The position numbers and the translations under genes are program-made. Positions 4,939 through 10,915 of a DNA stretch of 10,915 bases are shown here, piece after piece; the first letter of the stretch is position 1; each line of letters begins with the position of its first letter. The notes beneath the pieces are model-generated. The model was not told the origin of the DNA. It did not search any database and saw only the letters and a program-made list of their open reading frames with translations. Source of the stretch: Bacteroidota bacterium (lineage in GTDB: Bacteria > Bacteroidota > Ignavibacteria > Ignavibacteriales > Ignavibacteriaceae); contig JAJYSI010000063.1 of NCBI GenBank assembly GCA_021793635.1, positions 1 through 10,915 of the forward strand, read 5' to 3'.

Positions 4939-5961
4939 ATGATTGCTCTTAAAAATAAATATTACTTATTCATGCTGCTTTTGCCCGTGTGGCTTCTTCT
5001 TTATTTAAGTCTCCAAAGCTTAACAGAATGGATAGTGTTTGATTTAATTAATCTTCCGAGATATTCTCACTTAACAAGCGCGATTAGCTTTTTTATTTTT
5101 GAGGTTCCAAAGGTTTTACTTTTACTTGTATTAATAGTTTTTGCAGTAGGAATTGTCCGGACATATTTTTCTCCTGAACGAACGAGAAAAATGCTTGGCG
5201 GTAAAAAACTATTTGCAGGAAATGTATCTGCAAGTCTGCTTGGAATTGTAACACCGTTCTGTTCTTGTTCTGCAATACCGCTGTTCCTTGGGTTTGTAGA
5301 AAGCGGCGTTCCGCTTGGAGTAACATTTTCTTTTTTGATTGCTGCGCCGATGATAAATGAAGTAGCAGTTGTTCTTTTGTTCGGATTATTCGGATGGAAA
5401 ACAGCACTCTTGTATATGTCAACCGGATTAATAATTGCGATGATTTCCGGTTATGTAATCGGCAGACTCAAATTAGAAAAGTATGTTGAAGATTGGGTAT
5501 ATAAAACCAAAGCTGCTCAGTTTGAAATAGAAGAAGTAAGACCAGCATTTTCAGAAAGGATTTCTTCCGGCGTAGATGCAGTAAAAGAGATTGTCGGGAA
5601 AGTTTGGATATACATTGTAATCGGAATTGCTGTCGGCGCTGGAATCCACGGATATGTGCCGGAAAATTTTATGGCAGGACTGATGGGTAAATCCGCCTGG
5701 TGGTCTGTTCCTATTGCTGTGTTGATAGGCGTACCGATGTATTCAAACGCTGCAGGAATAATTCCGATTGTGCAGGCACTGCTTGAAAAAGGTGCTTCAC
5801 TTGGTACTGTGCTGGCATTTATGATGAGCGTAATCGGGCTGTCGCTGCCGGAGACAATAATTCTTAAGAAAGTTTTAAAGATTCAATTGATATTTGTTTT
5901 TGTAACAGTGGTGGCTGTGGGAATAATTATTGTTGGTTATTTGTTCAATCTTATTTATTGA
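4939..5961 (+). CDS. ArsP/DUF318-type permease
   Basis: A polytopic inner-membrane permease of 340 residues, PF03773 (ArsP_1/DUF318) type. The diagnostic stretch is TPFCSCSAIPLF with C108 and C110, followed by an amphipathic region and APMINEVAV. A second, related half (GVPMYSNAAGIIPI from residue 265, then LGTVLAFMMS) shows the internal duplication of the family, with SN in place of the CSC. A charged cytoplasmic loop spans about 176-210. Characterised ArsP proteins export trivalent organoarsenicals such as methylarsenite, but other members handle metals, so the substrate is inferred from the arsenic context. The next gene's first possible ATG overlaps its stop (TGATG at 5959-5963). No good ribosome site precedes the ATG. 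Symbol arsP is withheld because the substrate is uncertain. Confidence 0.85.
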   Translation: MIALKNKYYLFMLLLPVWLLLYLSLQSLTEWIVFDLINLPRYSHLTSAISFFIFEVPKVLLLLVLIVFAVGIVRTYFSPERTRKMLGGKKLFAGNVSASLLGIVTPFCSCSAIPLFLGFVESGVPLGVTFSFLIAAPMINEVAVVLLFGLFGWKTALLYMSTGLIIAMISGYVIGRLKLEKYVEDWVYKTKAAQFEIEEVRPAFSERISSGVDAVKEIVGKVWIYIVIGIAVGAGIHGYVPENFMAGLMGKSAWWSVPIAVLIGVPMYSNAAGIIPIVQALLEKGASLGTVLAFMMSVIGLSLPETIILKKVLKIQLIFVFVTVVAVGIIIVGYLFNLIY

Positions 5962-5972
5962 TGGGATTAACT

Positions 5973-6368
5973 ATGAAAAAATTAATTACTGTTTTACTTT
6001 TTACAACCTTTATTATTGCAAATCTTTCTGCACAAAATTCAAAACAGACAAAGAAGGAAAATGCAAAACCAAAAGTCACATTCATTGAACTTGGTTCGGT
6101 GAACTGTATTCCATGCAAGATGATGCAGCCGGTTATGAAAGCAATCGAGACGAAATACAGCGGGCAAGTAAAAGTTATTTTCCACGATGTCTGGACAGAC
6201 AATGGTAAGCCCTATGCAGAAAAGTACGGCATTAAGCTAATTCCAACGCAAGTATTTCTTGATGAAAGAGGTAAAGAGTTTTTTCGTCACGAAGGATTTT
6301 ATCCCGAAAAAGAAATTGATAAGCTGCTGCTGACAAAAGGAATAAAACCGGTAAGCAAAAAGAGTTGA
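5973..6368 (+). CDS. Exported thioredoxin-like protein
   Basis: A thioredoxin-fold protein of 131 residues with a Sec signal peptide: MKK, then a hydrophobic run ending ANLSAQ, cleavage likely around residue 20-21 in the Bacteroidota style. The mature domain has VTFIELGSVNC45-IP-C48K and the cis-proline at P91 in KLIPTQVF, so both redox elements are intact. DVWTDN and the C-terminal GFYPEKEI match TrxA-like periplasmic members. I prefer ATG 5973: it gives a clean signal peptide and has GGGA at 5963-5966. ATG 5961 would add four residues. It sits between the permease and a CcdA-like protein that could keep its cysteines reduced. A role in reducing a thiol-bound or oxidised substrate at the permease is inference. 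Confidence 0.88.
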   Translation: MKKLITVLLFTTFIIANLSAQNSKQTKKENAKPKVTFIELGSVNCIPCKMMQPVMKAIETKYSGQVKVIFHDVWTDNGKPYAEKYGIKLIPTQVFLDERGKEFFRHEGFYPEKEIDKLLLTKGIKPVSKKS

Positions 6369-6369
6369 T

Positions 6370-7071
6370 ATGCTTAATGGAATTTTCAATTCATTATATG
6401 AAGCAATGACCGGTGCGGTTTGGATAGCTGTGATGGCTTCATTTGCATGGGGAGTGTTATCAATTCTGCTTTCACCATGTCATTTGTCGAGCATCCCTCT
6501 TGTGGTGGGGTTTATAAGTTCGCAAGGGAAAATTTCCATTGGAAGAACATTCAACATCTCTCTAATTTTTTCCGTTGGGATTCTGATTACGATAACACTC
6601 ATAGGAATTATTACTGCATTGCTCGGAAGATTGGTGGGAGACATAGGCGGAGTTGGAAATTATCTTGTTGCCGGAATATTTTTTTTAGTCGGGCTTTATC
6701 TTCTTGATATTATAAAGCTCAATTGGAATAATGCCGGATTAAGAAAGCCAAAATCAAAAGGTTTATTAGCCGCACTAATTCTCGGATTACTTTTTGGCTT
6801 GGCATTAGGACCTTGCACATTTGCTTACATGGCTCCGGTGCTCGGAATAGTTTTCCAAACAGCGCAGACAAATTATTTACTTGCCGCAGCTTTTCTTCTG
6901 GCGTTTGGAATAGGGCATTGCTCTGTTATAGTTGGTGCCGGAACATTGACGGGGAAAGTTCAAAAGTATTTGAATTGGAGCGAAGAATCAAAAACGATTT
7001 TGTGGATTAAAAAGGTTTGCGGTGTGCTGGTAATGCTTGGCGGTGTTTATTTAATTACACTGGTTAATTAA
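6370..7071 (+). CDS. CcdA-type membrane thiol-electron transporter
   Basis: A 233-residue integral membrane protein of the CcdA/DsbD-beta family, which moves electrons from cytosolic thioredoxin across the membrane to exported thioredoxin-like proteins. About six membrane segments are visible. The two redox cysteines lie in LLSPC37HLSSIP and LGPC149TFAYMAP, in pseudo-symmetric positions as the family requires. C184 (GIGHCSVIVG) and C217 are extra. It follows the exported thioredoxin by one base, with GAG then six bases before the ATG, so the two are a functional pair. CcdA usually serves cytochrome c maturation, but no haem or cytochrome gene is here. Dedicated service to the arsenic or permease unit is more likely. 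This is the last intact + strand gene; no terminator hairpin follows. Confidence 0.92.
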   Translation: MLNGIFNSLYEAMTGAVWIAVMASFAWGVLSILLSPCHLSSIPLVVGFISSQGKISIGRTFNISLIFSVGILITITLIGIITALLGRLVGDIGGVGNYLVAGIFFLVGLYLLDIIKLNWNNAGLRKPKSKGLLAALILGLLFGLALGPCTFAYMAPVLGIVFQTAQTNYLLAAAFLLAFGIGHCSVIVGAGTLTGKVQKYLNWSEESKTILWIKKVCGVLVMLGGVYLITLVN

Positions 7072-7087
7072 AGTCGTAGATATGTCA

Positions 7088-7387
7088 TCAATTTATTTTG
7101 AACTTGCTGTTTGCATTTGCCGAGAGAATTTTTATCAAGAGATCAGCACATGTGCCACATATTTTAACTTTTCCGTCTTTATTCAATAAAAACTTTTGAA
7201 TGCGTTCAATATAGTAACAGCCATTTGCAGTATTTGGTTTGGCAAAGCGCATGTCGCAGCGTCAGCCATTAAAAATATTCTGACGTCGTTATCAGGAAAG
7301 TCTTTTTGAATCTGCAATGCAAGACGAAGTACATTATTAGTTTTTCTGTTCCGTAAGGTACATCGTAAATTTTATAAGATATTTCAT
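7088..7387 (-). pseudogene. Frameshifted DsrE/DsrF-family remnant
   Basis: The minus strand encodes recognisable pieces of a small DsrE-like sulfur-relay protein, each in a different frame. They are MKYLI (7373-7387), YDVPYGTEKL (about 7338-7367), NNVLRLALQIQKDFP...FLMADAATCALP (about 7238-7338), and NTANGCYYIERIQKFLLNKDGKVKICGTCAD to a TGA at 7088-7090. At least three indels break it. The KICGTCAD phrase with its paired cysteines and the ADAATCALP stretch are characteristic of DsrE proteins found beside sulfur and arsenic genes. A strong AGAGGA ribosome site remains before the ATG (opposite 7391-7398), so decay is probably recent. The expected end after CAD (ARG...) is missing or scrambled. 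Confidence 0.75.
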
Positions 7388-7416
7388 TTAGTCCTCTTTA
7401 ATTTGTTTAAGCTATT

Positions 7417-7459
7417 ACTAGATTCTGGATACTAGATACTAAATGCTGGATACTAAATA
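7417..7459. repeat. Degenerate tandem repeat of TGGATACTA-like units
   Basis: Four imperfect units run through ctagattctggatactagatactaa and on to a second TGGATACTAAAT. Short, AT-rich and non-coding, between the DsrE remnant and the end of the methyltransferase gene. Confidence 0.5.
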
Positions 7460-7491
7460 TTCTATAGTGAATGTTTTATAATTATTGTGCA

Positions 7492-8070
7492 TCAAGAATC
7501 GGTATTTTTAATTCCTAAAATTCCATAATGATAAGGCGGCAGTGAAATAATTCCGCTTTCAATTTTGAATCCCGCAGATTTCATCCAGTCAATGCATTGT
7601 TCCGGCTTTGGTCTTATATCGAGAGAAGGACCTCTTGGAGTTGATTTAGAATAAACCCAATGAACGACACCAACCTTGCCTTCACACATTAAGATCCGGT
7701 AAGCTTCTTGTAACAAGGCAACCGGGTCTTCTGCATGAAGTATATTAAAGAGGATTACATAATCAACAGACTCGTCTTTAAGCTTTGTCCCTTCCTTTAC
7801 AAAATCAATTTGATTAATTTTGATGTTTGAAATTTTCTCTTTGTCTACTTTTTCTTTTAGAATAGAAATCATTTCCGGTTCAATATCGAAGGCGTGCAAA
7901 GTTCCTTTGATGATTTTAGCAGCGGGAATTGTAAATGTACCATAGCCGGAGCCGAATTCTGATGCATTATTAATCTTATTATCCAATTGAAGCTTCGAAA
8001 AAATATATTGCGGGTTAAAAAAGGTTTCCCAGTAGGATTCTTCAGGCATGCCGCTGTCACGAACTTTCAT
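7492..8070 (-). CDS. Class I SAM-dependent methyltransferase
   Basis: A 192-residue cytosolic methyltransferase. Motif I is ASE38-FGSGYG (39-44), the SAM-binding glycine loop. Motif II has the ribose-binding acid in HAFD62IEPEM. A DFVKEG stretch (89-94) and SVDYVILFNILH (101-112) complete the Rossmann core, and VVHW (135-138) is the next strand. The substrate is unknown. The N-terminal MPEESYWETFFNP resembles a group of small methyltransferases common in anaerobes. Its place beside ArsP invites comparison with the arsenite methyltransferase ArsM, but ArsM needs a set of conserved cysteines and here only C129 and C159 occur, so I do not call it arsM. It is transcribed against the arsenic genes, with only the DsrE remnant between. 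No strong ribosome site is seen. Confidence 0.85.
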   Translation of the reverse strand: MKVRDSGMPEESYWETFFNPQYIFSKLQLDNKINNASEFGSGYGTFTIPAAKIIKGTLHAFDIEPEMISILKEKVDKEKISNIKINQIDFVKEGTKLKDESVDYVILFNILHAEDPVALLQEAYRILMCEGKVGVVHWVYSKSTPRGPSLDIRPKPEQCIDWMKSAGFKIESGIISLPPYHYGILGIKNTDS

Positions 8071-8153
8071 TAGCTCAAATAAATTTTACAATTGATTGAT
8101 TGAATAATAGTATCTGTATGTTAGGAAGTCAATAATCATGCTTCAACTTTGAC

Positions 8154-8224
8154 GTTAAATTTTTTGCGCAATGGAAAAGAAATTTAACAATGAGAGTTGA
8201 CGCCATTAAGAAAGGATGTCAACT
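8154..8224. repeat. Two adjacent short inverted repeats
   Basis: GTTAAATTT (8154-8162) pairs with AAATTTAAC (8180-8188), and AGTTGAC (8195-8201) pairs with GTCAACT (8218-8224). They lie between two - strand genes, just downstream of the lipoprotein gene. No run of T follows on the - strand, so these are not clear terminators. They may be regulatory dyads for the methyltransferase promoter. Confidence 0.35.
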
Positions 8225-8241
8225 TCAATATAGCTTAGCTG

Positions 8242-9609
8242 CTATTCTTCCTTTAAATATAAAATTCTGCCGTTGATAGGAATGGCAATGTTTTTATTTG
8301 TCTTCAAATCATATAGAATATGATTATCTCCTTCAGATAGAAGAATCATATTGTCATCCCACCATCCTTCAACTTTAACATTACTGTTGGAACTGTTAAT
8401 CTGTGTCTTTTCGGTTTTTGAATTAATATCGTAAAGAATAGATTTAATAATCACGCCGTTCATCGTAAGGTCTTGTCTAGTAATAAAGAGATATTTCCCC
8501 GAAGGCGACCATTTATAATTTAAATAATTAAAAATTGTTGAAGCGTTTGTTAAGGTCTTGGGTATATCAAATTCTGCTTCTATTCCATTGGCGCCTTCAT
8601 CCTCGTATGTTTTCAGGTTTGTTAACTGCTTTGTCTTTATATTATAAAAATAGAAATACCTAATATCCGTATACTTTTGTGTGGCGGCATTGTAATTTAT
8701 TGACCCGACTTTCAAAAATGAAATTACATTTCCTTCCGGAGACCATGCAACATCTGTAAACCCGGACGGTGTATGCGCGATTGATTCTTCTGATGATCCC
8801 ATAATCTTTTGCAAAACTAATTCTTCTTCTTTTACAGATTTGCCTTTGTCATTGGTAAAGACTTTAGAAGGTATGTGGAAAAATTCTGTACCGGTCGGCG
8901 AGATTTCAAAATGAACAAGTCCGTGAGAATCATCTTCTTTCTGAAAATCCTTAAATATTTTATTGCTGTACTTATCAATTAAGTAATAATGATTCTTATA
9001 TATACTGCCGCCTGGATAAAATTCATATAACAAATATTTATTGTTAATTAAGCCTACCAGCCGGTTCCCTCTAACCGGTTTAAAACTTTTTATTGCTTTA
9101 TTTTCAGCTACGTTAATAAGCGAGCTGTATTCCTCTTTGGGATATGTATCTTTATCACCCTCACTTAGATTACAGTATAACAATGAATCATTTTGCCAGA
9201 CTAAATCGACTCCCAATCTGCCTTGATCACTCTTAAGCCAAGCAAGATCTCTGTTATCCAAGTTAATAGAATATACATTTGTTCTGTTATTCGAGGCATC
9301 GTAAACGTAGAATGCAAGAAATCCGTGAAGAGGCGATAGTTTAAAATTATCTGCAGATATTCCGTAATTGGATGGTAAACTTAGAATTAGTTTCTTAGCG
9401 CTGTCTTTGGAATTTAAATACCAGATACCTGCTTGATTTCCCGGATTATCGAGAAATATTCCTGAGTATTCTAATTTAGGCTGTACAGTATTTTTTGTTG
9501 TCTTTTCGATTTCATTCGAAGTCTTATTCTTTCCAACATTTGATGAGCTGCCGCAATTGAAATTTAATAAAGAAAAAATAATTAATATAAATATCGCTGC
9601 TGATTTCAT
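8242..9609 (-). CDS. Lipoprotein with TolB/WD40-like beta-propeller repeats
   Basis: A 455-residue exported protein. The N-terminus has a signal of type MKS, a hydrophobic stretch, then NFNC followed by GSSS, which suggests a lipoprotein cysteine at residue 19. The lipobox is loose, but Bacteroidota tolerate this. A low-complexity linker of Lys/Thr/Asn follows. The body shows repeated beta-propeller phrases, best seen as AWSPEGNVISFLKVG and KWSPSGKYLFITRQD, the PD40 pattern, plus several blade-like segments ending in L-Y-D or V-Y-S strands. Such proteins are binding or scaffold modules at the cell envelope; no catalytic site is evident. I start at ATG 9609, with GGAAG on the minus strand at a good distance; a GTG at 9615 is the alternative. 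It seems monocistronic and unrelated to arsenic. Confidence 0.75.
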   Translation of the reverse strand: MKSAAIFILIIFSLLNFNCGSSSNVGKNKTSNEIEKTTKNTVQPKLEYSGIFLDNPGNQAGIWYLNSKDSAKKLILSLPSNYGISADNFKLSPLHGFLAFYVYDASNNRTNVYSINLDNRDLAWLKSDQGRLGVDLVWQNDSLLYCNLSEGDKDTYPKEEYSSLINVAENKAIKSFKPVRGNRLVGLINNKYLLYEFYPGGSIYKNHYYLIDKYSNKIFKDFQKEDDSHGLVHFEISPTGTEFFHIPSKVFTNDKGKSVKEEELVLQKIMGSSEESIAHTPSGFTDVAWSPEGNVISFLKVGSINYNAATQKYTDIRYFYFYNIKTKQLTNLKTYEDEGANGIEAEFDIPKTLTNASTIFNYLNYKWSPSGKYLFITRQDLTMNGVIIKSILYDINSKTEKTQINSSNSNVKVEGWWDDNMILLSEGDNHILYDLKTNKNIAIPINGRILYLKEE

Positions 9610-9733
9610 TAACACGCTTCCGCTAAGTTTGATAAATCTTTGTCTCTAATATTTTGTCCTTAACAAATAATTTTAAAGAACAATTACAACTATAATTAAA
9701 TATTCGCATTTAGACATAATTTCATTTAAAAAA

Positions 9734-9792
9734 ATTCCCGTTACACCTTCAGGTTTGCATTCATAAACCTTGAGGGTTAGTCTAACGGGAAT
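9734..9792 (-). terminator. Intrinsic terminator of the repeat-protein gene
   Basis: Perfect 10-bp outer stem ATTCCCGTTA (9734-9743) with TAACGGGAAT (9783-9792), and an inner stem AGGTTT/AAACCT (9751-9756, 9765-9770). On the minus strand the stem runs directly into seven T (opposite 9728-9734). It lies 25 bases past the stop of the 9818-10303 gene. Confidence 0.85.
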
Positions 9793-9817
9793 ATTTAATT
9801 AATTATTTGAATAGGTA

Positions 9818-10303
9818 TTAGAAAGACCAGTTGACAATTGGAAAGACAGGAAATTGTCCACCGGTTTCAATAAAATTAATTAAACCGATTTGAATGCCGT
9901 ACAGGCTTTGAGCCATATTTACCAGTCCAAGCTGCAGCCCGCTTACGTGGTTGCCTTTATTAAACCAACCCCATTGAAAACCTTTCACGTTATTGTCGTC
10001 AAGGTTTACACCGCCGGCTTGCCATCCAACAACATTACCATCGTTAATATTAATAAATCCCCACTGAACACCTGTAAAACCTCCGGTTCCAACACTATTA
10101 ATAAGTCCCCAATCAAATCCCTGCATTGAAACATTCTTGCCATAAATAAAGTTTAGCCGGAGACCTTGAATAGAATTGCTCTCCGGAAAAATTTGAACCG
10201 GATTGAACAAAGAGATGTTGATAGGTTTAGTCTGCGCATTGCCGGCAGAGGATAAGAAAAGGAAAATGAACCCAATCAGTAAAAGTGCAGAAATATTTTT
10301 CAT
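9818..10303 (-). CDS. Secreted GxQxGxxN-repeat protein (LA_2272 surface-repeat-like)
   Basis: A 161-residue protein with a clear signal peptide (MKN, hydrophobic run, SSAGNAQ, cleavage near residue 24). The mature part carries about six repeats of G-x-Q/D-x-G-x-x-N, spaced 17-20 residues apart: QGFDWGLIN, TGVQWGFIN, VGWQAGGVN, KGFQWGWFN, SGLQLGLVN and YGIQIGLIN. This is the pattern of the LA_2272/LA_2273 surface-repeat family of Bacteroidota and Leptospira, predicted to form a regular beta structure. The C-terminus ends in aromatic VNWSF, like an outer-membrane beta-signal, so outer-membrane location is possible. Function is unknown. AAGGAAAAA precedes the ATG at a good distance, and an intrinsic terminator follows. 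It appears to be a single-gene unit. Confidence 0.82.
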   Translation of the reverse strand: MKNISALLLIGFIFLFLSSAGNAQTKPINISLFNPVQIFPESNSIQGLRLNFIYGKNVSMQGFDWGLINSVGTGGFTGVQWGFININDGNVVGWQAGGVNLDDNNVKGFQWGWFNKGNHVSGLQLGLVNMAQSLYGIQIGLINFIETGGQFPVFPIVNWSF

Positions 10304-10717
10304 TTGTTTTTCCTTAATTATGTTTATGATAGTTATTGCTTAATGAATCAGCAAAAAATTCCCGGTATTTCACTCATTAAATGGGATTAAAAATATTTTT
10401 TAGCAAAAAGGCTGACAATAATATTAACTTTATTGAACACAGATATTCTGGGTAAATTTGATCTCAAATTTGTTAATCCGCTTGACATAACTTTTTATGT
10501 TACATATCTCAATTACAATTTAACATTATGATTATTATTTAACAATAAGATTTTTTAAAAGTGGGGTTTATCAAAAAGTCATTATTGTCAACGGCGGAGC
10601 CTATTGAAACCATTTAGCCGGGATAAAAAGAAACTCTATAAATTCTAAATCCGTTTTTAGGAAATGTTTTGTGAACCCCGAAGTTTTCGGTAAGCCCTAT
10701 AAATCACTTTGATTTTA
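10304..10717. other. Non-coding stretch upstream of the repeat-protein gene
   Basis: About 410 AT-rich bases with no convincing gene on either strand. It contains the small perfect dyad ACATAA-cttt-TTATGT (10485-10500) next to a TTGACA (10482-10487), and an inverted-repeat-bounded segment at 10563-10679. At the right end AAATCA-ctt-TGATTT (10701-10715) lies just past the histidine-kinase stop and might be a weak terminator. The promoter of the repeat-protein gene must be in here but I could not place it. Confidence 0.5.
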
Positions 10718-10915
10718 TTAAAAGGCTTTCTGCAAGGTGAAGATGAATTTAGAACCTTTATCCGGTTCGCTTTCTACCCAAATTTTACCTTTATTTTTCT
10801 CGATAAATTCTTTGCAAAGAATCAAACCAAGTCCTGTTCCTTTTTCACCGTCAGTTCCTTTAGCAGAATGAATTGAACTGATATTAAAAAGCAAACCTGC
10901 CTATTCCTTGCTACC
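10718..10915 (-). CDS. C-terminal end of sensor histidine kinase, with in-frame TAG
   Basis: The minus strand encodes the end of a HATPase_c catalytic domain: [20 protein letters not shown], then the G2 box [12 protein letters not shown], then [20 protein letters not shown] and a short tail to TAA at 10718-10720. The ATP-binding glycines GTGLGL are intact, and IWVESE with KGSKF closes the fold as in typical kinases. Most of the gene lies beyond the window. Five residues before LLFN an in-frame TAG (opposite 10901-10903) separates this part from a preceding G-S-K-E, which also fits the kinase pattern (G-x-S-x-E before LF). Either the gene is broken by a nonsense mutation or this edge has a sequence error. 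Confidence 0.7.

Noticed and set aside
7492..8070. Calling the methyltransferase arsM
   Set aside because: Too short and without the conserved cysteine set of ArsM; location alone is not enough.
10482..10500. ACATAA-cttt-TTATGT as a third dif-like site
   Set aside because: The half-sites are separated by only four bases when read as CATAA/TTATG, not six, and the outer arms do not match the 28-base core at 487-514.

Overview
The window reads as an AT-rich accessory region from a Bacteroidota/Ignavibacteriota-like bacterium. That placement is inferred from family flavour: a CVC-type ArsR, thioredoxin-coupled ArsC, Ala-Gln signal-peptide ends, an LA_2272-like repeat protein, and several starts without a clear Shine-Dalgarno. 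No RNA gene, CRISPR array or insertion sequence with a transposase is visible.

Left part (1-1770), defence and mobility. The window opens on the last codons of an MNT nucleotidyltransferase overlapping a HEPN gene, a toxin-antitoxin pair whose HEPN frame is broken near its 3' end. A second, different pair follows: a DUF6922-like protein and an AbiEii/AbiGii-type nucleotidyltransferase sharing ATGA. This second pair is framed by two perfect 36-bp direct repeats (479-514, 1526-1561) whose core has the 11-6-11 layout and much of the sequence of a bacterial dif site. I read 479-1561 as a toxin-antitoxin cassette that may move by the host XerC/XerD recombinase; this is the most interesting signal here. 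A small terminal-inverted-repeat element (1663-1769) follows.

Middle part (1969-7071), one arsenic-resistance region on the + strand: arsR, a small CxxC thioredoxin-like protein, arsC, acr3, a GxxExxY nuclease-like gene, an ArsP-type permease, an exported thioredoxin and a CcdA-type membrane electron carrier. ArsC would reduce arsenate, Acr3 would expel arsenite, and the ArsP/thioredoxin/CcdA trio looks like an export-plus-thiol-redox unit for a second substrate, perhaps organoarsenicals. Three copies of a CACAGAG-type hairpin repeat sit in the gaps, two of them bracketing the GxxExxY gene. Two related dyads flank arsR and are candidate ArsR sites.

Right part (7072-10915), mostly - strand: a multiply frameshifted DsrE-family remnant, a small SAM methyltransferase, a lipoprotein with beta-propeller-like repeats, a secreted GxQxGxxN-repeat protein with a clear intrinsic terminator, a long non-coding stretch, and the C-terminal end of a histidine kinase that carries an in-frame TAG close to the window edge.
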